A stretch of 64,000 bases of DNA from Bacillota bacterium. GTDB taxonomy: Bacteria > Bacillota > Clostridia > Lachnospirales > Lachnospiraceae. The DNA lies in assembly GCA_023435895.1 (NCBI GenBank), contig JAEZLH010000028.1, positions 1-64,000 on the forward strand. The letters are read 5' to 3'. Shown here one piece after another: positions 42,540 through 51,496 of this stretch. The notes below the pieces were generated by a model that was not told the DNA's origin, made no database searches, and worked only from the letters and a program-made list of their open reading frames with translations. Positions within the stretch are counted from its first letter, which is position 1. Each line of letters starts with the position of its first letter. A program made the translations under genes and the position numbers.

Positions 42540-43676
42540 ATGGTAATAAAAAATTGTAAAATTATTTATGAAGACCGGATAGAAGAAGGCTCGGTATTAA
42601 TTAAAAATGGCAAACTATGTTCCTTTCATCAAGCTGAAGAAAATGACGATACAATTATTGATGCCCAGGGACGATATCTAGCTCCTGGCTTTATTGATAT
42701 TCATATCCACGGCGCCGGAGGCTGTGATACCATGGATGCAACTTTTGAAGCTTTGAATACCATATCCAAAACCATTGCCACAAATGGAACTACTTCCTTT
42801 CTTCCCACCACAATGACCTGTGACGCAGAAGATATTCAAAAGGCAGTTAAAACCATTGATGAGGCAATGAAACGCGGCACAGAAGGCGCAACTATTTTGG
42901 GAACTCATTTGGAGGGTCCCTTTATCAGCCCTGATATGATTGGTGCACAAAATCCCAAGTACATCCAAGCTCCTTCAAAGGAAAACTTTCAACATATGGT
43001 AGATGGCAAGCTCTGTGCTGTTACTTCCGTAACTCTCGCTCCGGAACGAGAAGGAGCTCTTGATTTGATTGATCATTTGGTAGAAAATCAAATTAAAGTC
43101 TCTGCTGGACATTCCGCGGCAACTTATGATGAGATGATGGTTGCAATCAATCACGGCTTATCCCACACCACCCATCTCTTTAATGCAATGAAAGGACTGC
43201 ATCACAGAGAGCCCGGGATTGTCGGCGCTGCCTTTGACAGTGATATTACCTCCGAAGTAATCAGTGATGGAATTCATATCTCCTATCCTACTCTCCGAGT
43301 AGCTATAAACCAAAAAGGTACGGATAAAATGATATTAGTCACGGATGCCATGAGAGCCTGCTGCATGCCCGACGGTAACTATAATCTGGGAGGGCAGGAG
43401 GTCTATGTAGCGAACGGAAGAGCACAATTGGAAAATGGAGCTTTAGCTGGCTCCGTCCTTACCTTGAATAACGCGGTAAAGAACATATACAATAATAGCA
43501 AGCTCCCACTCCATGAAGTTGTAAAGATGGCAACCCTCAACCCAGCAAAGTATTGCGGTGTAGATGATCATAAGGGTTTGATTAGAGAAGGGTATGATGC
43601 AGACTTAATCCTTTTTGATGATGAAATCACAATTACACACACCATCGTTGGTGGTAAATTAGTTTACACAAAATAA
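42540..43676 (+). CDS. nagA: N-acetylglucosamine-6-phosphate deacetylase
   Basis: NagA removes acetate from GlcNAc-6-phosphate, giving the substrate of NagB. The 378-residue amidohydrolase has the metal motif FIDIHIHGAGGCDTMDA, then TTSFLPTTMTCD, GTHLEGPFISPDMIGAQNP, SAGHSAATYDEM, THLFNAMKGLHHREPGIVGA and LVTDAMRA (catalytic Asp). AAGGAG precedes the ATG at good distance. It is transcribed away from nagR-nagB. Confidence 0.95.
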   Translation: MVIKNCKIIYEDRIEEGSVLIKNGKLCSFHQAEENDDTIIDAQGRYLAPGFIDIHIHGAGGCDTMDATFEALNTISKTIATNGTTSFLPTTMTCDAEDIQKAVKTIDEAMKRGTEGATILGTHLEGPFISPDMIGAQNPKYIQAPSKENFQHMVDGKLCAVTSVTLAPEREGALDLIDHLVENQIKVSAGHSAATYDEMMVAINHGLSHTTHLFNAMKGLHHREPGIVGAAFDSDITSEVISDGIHISYPTLRVAINQKGTDKMILVTDAMRACCMPDGNYNLGGQEVYVANGRAQLENGALAGSVLTLNNAVKNIYNNSKLPLHEVVKMATLNPAKYCGVDDHKGLIREGYDADLILFDDEITITHTIVGGKLVYTK

Positions 43677-43734
43677 GCAAGACCCTGGCATGAGCAATTC
43701 TCTTATTCCTTGCTTAGTTTAAGTTTTACCCACA

Positions 43735-43830
43735 AAAAATGTTATATCACTGTACACCTAGCCTATTCTTATTTCACTCCTTAATAGGGGTGCAATAAGA
43801 ATTAACCAGTGTTCATGATATAACATTTTT
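43735..43830. repeat. Long imperfect palindrome after nagA (possible terminator)
   Basis: Outer arms AAAAATGTTATATCA (43735-43749) and its complement (43816-43830) are perfect over 15 bp. An inner stem pairs TTCTTATTTCACTCC with GGGGTGCAATAAGAA. The plus-strand end is a T-run, so it could terminate nagA. The size also suits a small palindromic repeat element. Confidence 0.6.
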
Positions 43831-43917
43831 AAATTGAATGGTTAATTGACTATATACACTGTGGTAATGACAATATGAAAGTTATTGCATTAAATTCAGG
43901 TTACTTCACTTCCATTC

Positions 43918-44200
43918 TAATACAGTCATTTTCCAGCTTGTTATTTTGTACTATCATTTTTTCAGAATACTTTATCCTATATTGTCATTTTTATTCCGCT
44001 AACTCTATCCTGCACTGTCGTTTTTTTACAGCTTACTTCATCCTGTATTGTCACTTTTATTCAGCCTACTTTATCCTGTACTGTCTCTTTTACAACTTGC
44101 TATCTCCTGTATTGTCACTTTTATTCAGCCTACTTTATCCTATACTGTCTCTTTTTTCAGCTTATTATATCCTGTACTATATTCCGTACCGCCTCTTTCT
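43918..44200 (-). repeat. Degenerate tandem repeats downstream of ahpF
   Basis: About nine units of 28-33 bases resemble CTACTTTATCCTGTACTGTC plus TTTTTATTCAG. One plus-strand frame stays open through them and would encode repeats of AYFILYCHFYS, but there is no ribosome binding site and the units vary in length. I treat it as non-coding. The remainder of 43677-44222 shows nothing else. Confidence 0.75.
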
Positions 44201-44222
44201 ACTTTGCTGCAATCTACTCTGA

Positions 44223-45752
44223 CTAATTTCTAATCAGGTAGTCAAAGGCACTTAAAGCTGCATTTGCACCGGAACCCATGGAAATGATAATCTGCTTATA
44301 AGGACTATCCGTACAATCTCCTGCTGCAAATACTCCTGGAATACTGGTATTGCCTCGGTTATCCACAACGATTTCACCCATTCGGTTTCGCTCGACACTA
44401 TCACCCAACCACTGGGTATTCGCAACCAATCCAATCTGAACAAATACTCCCTGCAACTCTATATGTTTTACTTCTCGGCTTTCTCTATCCATAAAAGTAA
44501 TGCCATCGACTTTATCCGTTCCAGTGATTTCCTTGGTCTGAACATTCTTAAATACCGTAACATTGGGAAGGCTATAAAGCCTCTTTTGTAATATGGTATC
44601 TGCCTTTAAATCCGGCATAAACTCAAGTACAGTTACATGATTTACAATGCCAGCGAGATCAATGGCTGCTTCTATACCGGAATTACCTCCTCCGATTACA
44701 GCAACATCCTTGCCCTTAAAGAGTGGACCATCACAGTGAGGACAATAAGCAACGCCTTTGTTCTTAAACTCTGCCTCACCCGGCACACCGGTATTCCTCC
44801 ATTTGGCACCGGTGGATAGGATCACTGTTTTGCTCTTAATCACAGCGCCGTTCTCAAGCTCTACTTCGATTAACTCCTTCTTATTGATGTTCTTTGCACG
44901 AATCGGAGTCATAATGTCCACATCATATTCCTTGACATGTTCCTCTAATCCCTGTGCCAGCTTGGTTCCTTCGGTATATTTCACGCTGATGAAATTTTCA
45001 ATTCCTACCGTATCCCTTACCTGACCGCCAAAACGTTCCGCAACGATACCGGTACGAATCCCTTTACGAGCCGCATAGATTGCAGCACTGGCACCAGCAG
45101 GTCCTCCTCCAATTACTAACACATCAAAGGGTTCCTTATTCTCAAACTCTGATACGCTTTGCTCACTTCCCAGCTTAGCCAAGATCTCTTCCAGCGTCAT
45201 ACGGCCAACTCCGAATAATTCGCCATTCAGATAGATGCAGGGCACAGCCATAATATCCTTGCTTTTTATTTCATCTTTGAAAACTGCACCATCAATCATG
45301 GTATGGGAGATGTTAGGGTTTTGAACCGCCATAACATTAAGTGCCTGCACAACCTCAGGACAATTATGACAGCTTAGGCTGATATAGGTTTCAAATCGAT
45401 ATTCGCCCTTTAAGTTTCTTACCTGTTGCAAAAGCTTCTCCTCCACCTTTGGAGCTCTTCCGCTTACTTGTAACAGAGCAAGTACCAAGGAAGTAAATTC
45501 ATGTCCCAGCGGGACACCCGCAAAGGTTATCCCGCTAATATCTCCGACACGATTAATCTGAAAGCTTGGGGTTCTTGGTAACTCACCATACTCTATATGA
45601 ATTCCGGATGCCATCGATGCAAGCTCATCGATCAACCCGGACATTTCAGTTGATACTTTGTCAGCACCAACGGATGCCTTTATCACAATCTCACTTTCTA
45701 AAAGCTGTAGATAACCCGCCAGTTGTTCCTTAATCTCTGCATCCAAAGCCAT
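44223..45752 (-). CDS. ahpF: Alkyl hydroperoxide reductase flavoprotein subunit (AhpF)
   Basis: AhpF moves electrons from NAD(P)H to AhpC. Residues about 1-200 are two thioredoxin-like domains with the redox pair in SLSCHNCPEVVQ. A thioredoxin-reductase core follows: FAD motif DVLVIGGGPAGASAAIYAAR, redox CPHCDGP, NAD motif VAVIGGGNSGIEAAIDLAG and C-terminal GVFAAGDCTDSPYKQ. About 509 residues, the AhpF norm. The ATG at 45752 (MALDAEIKE) has AAGGAG nine bases upstream; GTG 45761 is an alternative. It lies 221 bases downstream of ahpC with a palindromic element between. Confidence 0.95.
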   Translation of the reverse strand: MALDAEIKEQLAGYLQLLESEIVIKASVGADKVSTEMSGLIDELASMASGIHIEYGELPRTPSFQINRVGDISGITFAGVPLGHEFTSLVLALLQVSGRAPKVEEKLLQQVRNLKGEYRFETYISLSCHNCPEVVQALNVMAVQNPNISHTMIDGAVFKDEIKSKDIMAVPCIYLNGELFGVGRMTLEEILAKLGSEQSVSEFENKEPFDVLVIGGGPAGASAAIYAARKGIRTGIVAERFGGQVRDTVGIENFISVKYTEGTKLAQGLEEHVKEYDVDIMTPIRAKNINKKELIEVELENGAVIKSKTVILSTGAKWRNTGVPGEAEFKNKGVAYCPHCDGPLFKGKDVAVIGGGNSGIEAAIDLAGIVNHVTVLEFMPDLKADTILQKRLYSLPNVTVFKNVQTKEITGTDKVDGITFMDRESREVKHIELQGVFVQIGLVANTQWLGDSVERNRMGEIVVDNRGNTSIPGVFAAGDCTDSPYKQIIISMGSGANAALSAFDYLIRN

Positions 45753-45791
45753 AATCACCATCTCCTTTCATTCATTGCTATTATTAGGTGA

Positions 45792-45928
45792 TTACGAAAC
45801 ACGATTCGTACTGGTATTCTAGGCACAATAGATATAAATTCTTCACCCCAAAGCTCCTTCGGGCATATGTTCCGTTCTGGGATTATATCAGCTGTACATA
45901 GAATAATTATAATTATTGAGTTTCGTAC
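45792..45928. repeat. Palindromic intergenic element, copy C (ahpC-ahpF spacer)
   Basis: Ends TTACGAAAC (45792-45800) and GTTTCGTAC (45920-45928) enclose arms and a loop containing GCTCCTTCGGGC. It aligns with copy A (14406-14525) and the reverse of copy B (57604-57751). Confidence 0.75.
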
Positions 45929-45973
45929 TGCAGTTATTATTTTTATAATACGATTTACTTTTTATGGTTATTC

Positions 45974-46537
45974 TTAAATCTTACCTACCAAATCAAGGCT
46001 GGGCTTCAAGGTTGCTCCTCCTTCTTTCCATTTTGCAGGGCAAACCTCACCGGGGTTATTTCTAACATACTGTGCTGCTTTTATCTTGTTGACCAAAATG
46101 CTGGCATCACGTCCGATATTACCTGCATTGATCTCAGCGGACTGAATTACACCATCTGGATCAATAATAAAGGTGCCACGGTCTGCAAGACCGGAGGCCT
46201 CAATCAATACATCAAAGTTTCTAGAAATTGTATGGGAAGGATCACCAATCATAACGTAGGTAATCTTTTTAATTGCTTCTGAACTGTCATGCCATGCTTT
46301 ATGAGTAAAATGAGTATCAGTTGAGACCGAATATACCTCTACTCCAAGAGCTTTCAATGAATCATAATGGCTCTGTAAATCTTCTAATTCTGTAGGGCAA
46401 ACGAATGTAAAATCTGCTGGATAAAAGCAAACGACACTCCATTTTCCCTTAAAATTCTCTTCTGTAACATCCAGAAACTTTCCGTTCTGAAAAGCCTGTG
46501 CTTTAAATGGTTTTACCTCTGTTCCGATTAATGACAT
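45974..46537 (-). CDS. ahpC: Peroxiredoxin AhpC
   Basis: AhpC is a typical 2-Cys peroxiredoxin that reduces hydrogen peroxide and organic hydroperoxides. The 187-residue protein has peroxidatic Cys47 in FYPADFTFVCPTELEDLQ and resolving Cys in GEVCPAKWKEG near residue 166. YVMIGDPSHTISRNFDVL and RGTFIIDPDGVIQ also fit. GGAGG precedes the ATG. A consensus promoter and a PerR-like palindrome lie within 80 bases upstream. Confidence 0.96.
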   Translation of the reverse strand: MSLIGTEVKPFKAQAFQNGKFLDVTEENFKGKWSVVCFYPADFTFVCPTELEDLQSHYDSLKALGVEVYSVSTDTHFTHKAWHDSSEAIKKITYVMIGDPSHTISRNFDVLIEASGLADRGTFIIDPDGVIQSAEINAGNIGRDASILVNKIKAAQYVRNNPGEVCPAKWKEGGATLKPSLDLVGKI

Positions 46538-46568
46538 ATGAAATACCTCCTGTTTCTAATTTAATAAT

Positions 46569-46581
46569 AGTAATTATTACT
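46569..46581. promoter_or_regulatory. PerR-like palindrome at the ahpC start site
   Basis: AGTAATTATTACT is a perfect 13-bp palindrome, and the flanking AAT/GTT extends it with one mismatch. It matches the PerR consensus TTATAATNATTATAA at 10 of 14 fixed positions and covers about +1 to +13 of the predicted transcript. Confidence 0.5.
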
Positions 46582-46587
46582 GTTATT

Positions 46588-46616
46588 AGTATAATCTATA
46601 AAATTAACTATGTCAA
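46588..46616 (-). promoter_or_regulatory. Sigma-A promoter of ahpCF
   Basis: Minus strand -35 TTGACA (46611-46616), 17-base spacer, -10 TATACT (46588-46593). Confidence 0.85.
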
Positions 46617-46786
46617 GTTGGGAAAATAAATTTTTTCAATTATTTTCCTCGCTGGCATAGCTAAGTATTTGAAGGTAAGTATTATTTTATGCTGAGCTGA
46701 AATATGTAATTGATAATTCCATACTAAAAAAGGAACATTGTGAGATAGAAGAACTAAATTGCAGCTATAGTTACCTGTTGGCAATA

Positions 46787-46838
46787 TTCTAAAAAATCCA
46801 CATCACATCGACTGAAAGTCAATTATAATGTGGATTTT
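46787..46838 (-). terminator. Terminator of the gcv-lpl-lpd operon
   Basis: AAAATCCACAT (46793-46803) pairs with 46828-46838; the minus strand then reads TTTTTTAGAATA. It is about 90 bases after the lpdA stop. Between them ACCTATAAATT is repeated three times exactly (46873-46905). The rest of 46617-46786 holds nothing recognised. Confidence 0.75.
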
Positions 46839-46927
46839 ATCCATTACCCAATATTTATGAATGTTTCTCATAACCTATAAATTACCTATAAATTACCTAT
46901 AAATTGAAATAGCTAACCTAATGGCAC

Positions 46928-48337
46928 CTAGCTTCTTCTCTTGGGTGCAGCATGAATTGCTCCATCTGCCAGATCTTCCAAAGCTTCTCCGATTGCTTCA
47001 TTATAGGTAGGATGTGCTTTCATAGCCTTCATTAATTGTTCAACTGTAAGTTGATTTGCGATTGCAGACGCCAGTTCTCCAATCATATCTGTTGCGTGGG
47101 CACACATCAACTGTGCACCAAGGATCACCCTGCTCTGTGCATGTGCATGAATTTTTACAAAGCCTCGTTCATCGCCGGAGATTAAGGATTTCCCCATGGA
47201 AGAGGTGATGTATTTTCCGGTGACAGTCGGAATTTCTCTTTGTTTTGCTTCCTCTGCAGTAATCCCTACTGAAGCAATCTCCGGTTCGCAATATACGCAA
47301 GAAGGAATAACGGATAGATCAATATGAGGGTTATGTCCCGCCAGTTTCTCTACAACATAAATCCCCTGTGCGCTAGCAACATGTGCCAACTGAATTTTAG
47401 ACGTCACGTCACCAATTGCAAATACCCCAGGTATGGTAGTTTGGAAGGAAGCATCTGTGACAATCCTTCCATTTTCTATCTCCGGCATAAGTGAGGAATC
47501 AAATACATCCTCTACATTGGCTTTTCTTCCAATTGCGACCAGAACAGCCTGTGCTTCCACCTGATTCATTTCATTTTTGCGATTAAATAAAATACGTAGC
47601 TTTTCGTCCTTTTGAATTTCTTCTACTCTTGCACCAGTAATAACTTTAATTCCTCTCTTCTTTAAAATCATTGTAAGATTCTGAGAAAAATCCCTGTCCA
47701 TCATAGGAAGTAAATTGTCCATTGCTTCAAGGATTGTCACCTCACATCCAAACGCTTGATAAATGGACGCAAATTCAACCCCAATAACCCCTCCACCTAT
47801 AATGACAATTGATTGAAACTCCTTACTCTTTTCACCAAGTAAATCATCACTGGTAAAGACATTATCCTGATCAATCCCTTTGATATTTGGAACAAATGGC
47901 TTTGATCCGGTGGCGATTAGAATATTTTTTCCATAATAGACCGTTTCACTACCTTCTGAGTCGGTTACACTAACAGCATTGGGTGCACTAACCTTACCCC
48001 TGCCACGGATACAGCTCACTTTATTTGCTCTAAGTAACTGCTCCACTCCGGTGCGCAGCTTAACTACTACACCATTCTTATACTCATACAACTGATTCCA
48101 ATCTACCTCAGGATCAGAACTCTTGATTCCAAAACCTGCTGCATCCTTTATCTGTTTCATGGTTTGAGCCGCATGCAAAAATGCCTTCGTAGGGATACAT
48201 CCTCTATTCAGACAGGTACCTCCAAATACATCCGCTTCTACAATGGCTGTCTTAATCCCAAGCTGTGCTGCTCGGATGGCTGCTACATATCCTCCGGGTC
48301 CTGCTCCAAGAACAATTAATTCAAAATCCTTCTCCAT
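46928..48337 (-). CDS. lpdA: Dihydrolipoyl dehydrogenase
   Basis: This is the L-protein that reoxidises lipoyl-GcvH with NAD+. The 469-residue flavoenzyme has FAD motif LIVLGAGPGGYVAAIRAAQLG, redox disulfide in GGTCLNRGCIPTKAF and NAD motif IVIIGGGVIGVEFASIYQAFG. The C-terminal HAHPTYNEAIGEAL carries the base His. There is no fused lipoyl domain. It follows lplA by 14 bases and is the last gene of the glycine cleavage operon. Confidence 0.94.
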   Translation of the reverse strand: MEKDFELIVLGAGPGGYVAAIRAAQLGIKTAIVEADVFGGTCLNRGCIPTKAFLHAAQTMKQIKDAAGFGIKSSDPEVDWNQLYEYKNGVVVKLRTGVEQLLRANKVSCIRGRGKVSAPNAVSVTDSEGSETVYYGKNILIATGSKPFVPNIKGIDQDNVFTSDDLLGEKSKEFQSIVIIGGGVIGVEFASIYQAFGCEVTILEAMDNLLPMMDRDFSQNLTMILKKRGIKVITGARVEEIQKDEKLRILFNRKNEMNQVEAQAVLVAIGRKANVEDVFDSSLMPEIENGRIVTDASFQTTIPGVFAIGDVTSKIQLAHVASAQGIYVVEKLAGHNPHIDLSVIPSCVYCEPEIASVGITAEEAKQREIPTVTGKYITSSMGKSLISGDERGFVKIHAHAQSRVILGAQLMCAHATDMIGELASAIANQLTVEQLMKAMKAHPTYNEAIGEALEDLADGAIHAAPKRRS

Positions 48338-48351
48338 TCGAATATTCCTTT

Positions 48352-49350
48352 CTAAAATTCCTGAGATGCAATCAATTCCATGATATCCTTCATCATTTCC
48401 TGCTCACTAGAGCCTTCATATTGAAGAGTTTCTATCGCGCCAATCATACTCCTCTTATTAAAGTCAAGACCAATCAAGATAGATGGAATTTCTTCAATGG
48501 GGGTCTGAACCATTGCATCGGAATAAATAAGGATGTCCTTAATTTTTCCGCTGTCCACATGGACTTTCATATTCACATCACCCCAAAGAAATCTCTTTGC
48601 AATCTCATATTCAAAGGGTATCTTTCGACCAAAAATAAAATCCCAAGATGAAAAGCGCTGCTCTCTAACCTTGATTTCATCTAGAGGCAGCTGCTCCCAC
48701 AGTTTACTCTCTGGTTTAATACCATAAACCTCTGAAAATGCCTCTAGTAATTTCTCTTTTAATAAAGTAATGGAAAGTCCCGGATAGAATTCCGAAAGAT
48801 TTGCCACTCTTGCCCGAACGGAATCCACAGATTTGGACTTTAGCTTCTCCTGATCCACATTGAGATATCTCTGAAGATCCTCCATCACCACATTTACCAT
48901 CAGTGTTCCATGGTGATAGCACTTTCCTCCCCGCTCAAAGAACGCATTTCCAGAAAATTTTTTGCCATCAATCGTTATATCATTACGACCTGATTTTAAA
49001 GCATCCAGCCCTAACTTTCGTGCTGCAACCAAAATCACTTCCATCTGCTTTTCCAAATCATAATCTTCTTTGGATACCAAAAATGTAAAGTTCAAATTCC
49101 CAAGATCATGGTATACAGCACCACCGCCGGACAATCTCCTTACCAGATGACCTCCGTCTCTTTCCAGCTCTCCTGTCTTACATTCCTTCCAGGCATTCTG
49201 ATTTTTACCGATTACAATCGTATTTTTATTCTGCCATAAATACAAAATAACCTGACCCTTTTCCACATGATCCAAAAGAAACTCTTCCACTGCCAGATTC
49301 TTATACGGATATGTCTGATTACTCTCAATATATGCCGCCTTTGTTATCAT
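48352..49350 (-). CDS. lplA: Lipoate-protein ligase A
   Basis: LplA activates free lipoate with ATP and attaches it to lipoyl domains, here presumably GcvH. About 332 residues with NLAVEEFLLDHV, LYLWQNKNTIVIGKNQNAW, VRRLSGGGAVYHDLGNLNFT, RNDITIDGKKFSGNAFF and YHHGTLMVNV, the LplA core, plus a C-terminal accessory domain (about 250-330). The ATG at 49350 has AAAGGGGTAGGA upstream. An in-frame GTG at 49371 would include that Shine-Dalgarno in the coding region. It is separated from gcvPB by a tandem repeat array. Confidence 0.92.
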   Translation of the reverse strand: MITKAAYIESNQTYPYKNLAVEEFLLDHVEKGQVILYLWQNKNTIVIGKNQNAWKECKTGELERDGGHLVRRLSGGGAVYHDLGNLNFTFLVSKEDYDLEKQMEVILVAARKLGLDALKSGRNDITIDGKKFSGNAFFERGGKCYHHGTLMVNVVMEDLQRYLNVDQEKLKSKSVDSVRARVANLSEFYPGLSITLLKEKLLEAFSEVYGIKPESKLWEQLPLDEIKVREQRFSSWDFIFGRKIPFEYEIAKRFLWGDVNMKVHVDSGKIKDILIYSDAMVQTPIEEIPSILIGLDFNKRSMIGAIETLQYEGSSEQEMMKDIMELIASQEF

Positions 49351-49434
49351 TCCTACCCCTTTCAAACTCACGTGTACTTGGTTAATTGAAGCCCACTGTC
49401 TATGTTCTATGTTCCAGACCTATTAACTATCTTA

Positions 49435-50058
49435 CCGTAGTAAAACCCATGGTCTATCACTTAGATTAAACCATTAATACAATTTTGCTCTGACTCTTAA
49501 TGGCTAGGGTAACGAAATCAGTAAAATTCGTATCCATGGATTAATATATTCATCACCTAAAGCATTTTGCAATCTCTATTCACTACCTTGCCATTGCGAA
49601 ACCCACTATCTTTCGCATAGATTAAGCCTTGAATACAATTTTGACACTGACTCTTGACCGTAGGGCAAGGTCAGTGTCAAATTTTACATTCATGGATTAA
49701 TTTATTAATGACCTACAGCACTTCGCAACCGCACTTCACTACCTTGCCATTGCGAAACCCACTATCTTTCGCATAGATCGAGCCTTGAATACAATTTTAA
49801 CACTGACTATTGACCGTCAGGGCAACGGAAGCGTTAAAATTCGTATTCATGGATTGATCTATTCACTACCTACAGCGTTTCGCAATCCCACTCCATTACC
49901 TTTCCATTGCGAAACCCACTGTCTTTCGCATAGATCGAGCCTTGAATACAATTTTAACACTGACTATTGACCGTCAGGGCAACGGAAGTGTTAAAATTCG
50001 TATTCATGGATCGATCTATCCAATACCTATAGCGTTTCGCAATCCCACAATAGTGTAT
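49435..50058. repeat. Four tandem 136-bp palindromic elements, period 156-157 bp
   Basis: Units begin at about 49435, 49591, 49747 and 49904. Units 2-4 carry TTGCGAAAC at one end (49594, 49750, 49907) and GTTTCGCAA or a near match at the other (49728, 49885, 50042), with about 20-base spacers. Inside, ATAGATC..GAATACAATTTTAAC pairs with GTTAAAATTCGTATTC..GATCTAT. Unit 1 is degenerate. The ACGAATT...AATTGTAT core asymmetry and the ends match the single elements elsewhere in the window. No gene lies in 49351-50058. Confidence 0.85.
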
Positions 50059-51495
50059 TTACTCACTGCATTTGCAATACTTCAGCACCGGCTTTCTTGC
50101 CGCGGTCACCTCATCCAATCGGCGAACCGGTGTATGATAAGGTGCATTCTTTAAGGATTCACCATCTTCATGAGCTTTTTTATACAGCTCTCTGAACACT
50201 TCAATGGCCTGGTCAAGAGCTTCCTTAGATTCTGTCTCCGTAGGTTCAATCATTAATGCCTCGTGCACGATAAGCGGGAAGTACATTGTCGGTGGATGCA
50301 TACCAAAATCCAAAAGACTCTTTGCAATATCCATAGCAGCAACTCCGGTCTCCTTCTTCAGTCCTTCAAGGCTCATAACAAACTCATGCATACAAGGTCC
50401 TTCATAAGGCATATCATAAAGATCCTTCAGGCTTTCCATCATATAGTTCGCATTCAGAACCGCATATTTGCTAACCATTGGAATTCCTTCTTTACCAAGG
50501 GTCAGAATATAGGTCAACGCTCTGACAATTACTAAGAAGTTCCCATAAAAGCCTTTTACTCTGCCAATGCTATTAGAAGGTACTTCCAGTGTCAAAGAAT
50601 CTTCTCCTACAACCATGGGCCCTGGTAAATATTTAGATAAAAATGCTTTGCAACCCACCGGACCGCTTCCTGGACCACCACCGCCGTGAGGGGTGGAAAA
50701 GGTCTTATGAAGATTGGTATGAATAATATCAAAGCCCATATCTCCAGGACGAGCCACACCCATAATTGCATTCAGATTTGCACCGTCATAATAGTTCAGG
50801 CCGCCACACTCATGAATAATCTTTGTTATCTCTAAAATATTTTTATCAAATAATCCCACTGTATTCGGGTTGGTTAGCATTAAGCCCGCAGTATCTTCCC
50901 CAACCACTGCTCTTAATTTATCAAGGTCTACAAGTCCATCCTCACCGGAAGGAATTGTGATTACCTCATAGCCCACCATGGTGGCACTTGCAGGATTAGT
51001 ACCATGAGCAGAATCGGGAACAATTATTTTCTTTCTCTTATGATCTCCTCTTTCTTCATGATATGCTTTCATAAGGAGAAGACCTGAGAATTCACCATGT
51101 GCTCCTGCTGCTGGTTGCAAAGACATACTGTCCATTCCAGTGATTTCACAAATATATTTCTCTGCAAGACGAATTACCTTCAAGCATCCCTGAACCGTAT
51201 CCACCGGCTGAAGGGGATGGATGTCAGTAAAACCTTCCAGACCTGCCATTTCATCATTCACCTTGGGATTGTATTTCATCGTACAGGAACCAAGGGGATA
51301 GAAACCATCATTTACCCCATGGGTTCTCTTCATCAATTGAGTATAATGTCTTGAGATATCATTTTCACTCAGTTCCGGGAGGTTTGGTTCTGTAACCCTA
51401 GAATTAGCTAGTGTGGGCTGATAGATGGGAACATCACATTCCGGTAACAGGGAAGAGCCCCTTCCGGTTATACTTTTTTCAAATAAAAGCTCCAT
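50059..51495 (-). CDS. gcvPB: Glycine dehydrogenase (decarboxylating) subunit 2
   Basis: This is the PLP-binding half of split P-protein, which decarboxylates glycine and passes aminomethyl to lipoyl-GcvH. The 478-residue protein has HYTQLMKRTHGVNDGFYPLG, GSCTMKYNPKVNDEMA, LQPAAGAHGEFSGLLLMKAY, DSAHGTNPASATMVGYEV and the PLP Lys in NLHKTFSTPHGGGGPGSGPV. It starts 1 base after the gcvPA stop. Split P-protein (PA/PB) is normal in Firmicutes. Confidence 0.96.
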   Translation of the reverse strand: MELLFEKSITGRGSSLLPECDVPIYQPTLANSRVTEPNLPELSENDISRHYTQLMKRTHGVNDGFYPLGSCTMKYNPKVNDEMAGLEGFTDIHPLQPVDTVQGCLKVIRLAEKYICEITGMDSMSLQPAAGAHGEFSGLLLMKAYHEERGDHKRKKIIVPDSAHGTNPASATMVGYEVITIPSGEDGLVDLDKLRAVVGEDTAGLMLTNPNTVGLFDKNILEITKIIHECGGLNYYDGANLNAIMGVARPGDMGFDIIHTNLHKTFSTPHGGGGPGSGPVGCKAFLSKYLPGPMVVGEDSLTLEVPSNSIGRVKGFYGNFLVIVRALTYILTLGKEGIPMVSKYAVLNANYMMESLKDLYDMPYEGPCMHEFVMSLEGLKKETGVAAMDIAKSLLDFGMHPPTMYFPLIVHEALMIEPTETESKEALDQAIEVFRELYKKAHEDGESLKNAPYHTPVRRLDEVTAARKPVLKYCKCSE

Positions 51496-51496
51496 G

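Noticed and set aside
43875..44222. Hydrophobic 115-codon frame with AYFILYCHFYS repeats
   Set aside because: No Shine-Dalgarno; it tracks a degenerate tandem repeat whose other frames are equally open; unit lengths vary.
49435..50058. CRISPR array
   Set aside because: Units are 136-bp palindromes with only ~20-base, partly similar spacers, and no cas genes are present.
49785..50154. Two near-identical short frames (MNTILTLTIDRQGNGSVK...)
   Set aside because: They are duplicates created by the tandem palindromic repeats, not genes.
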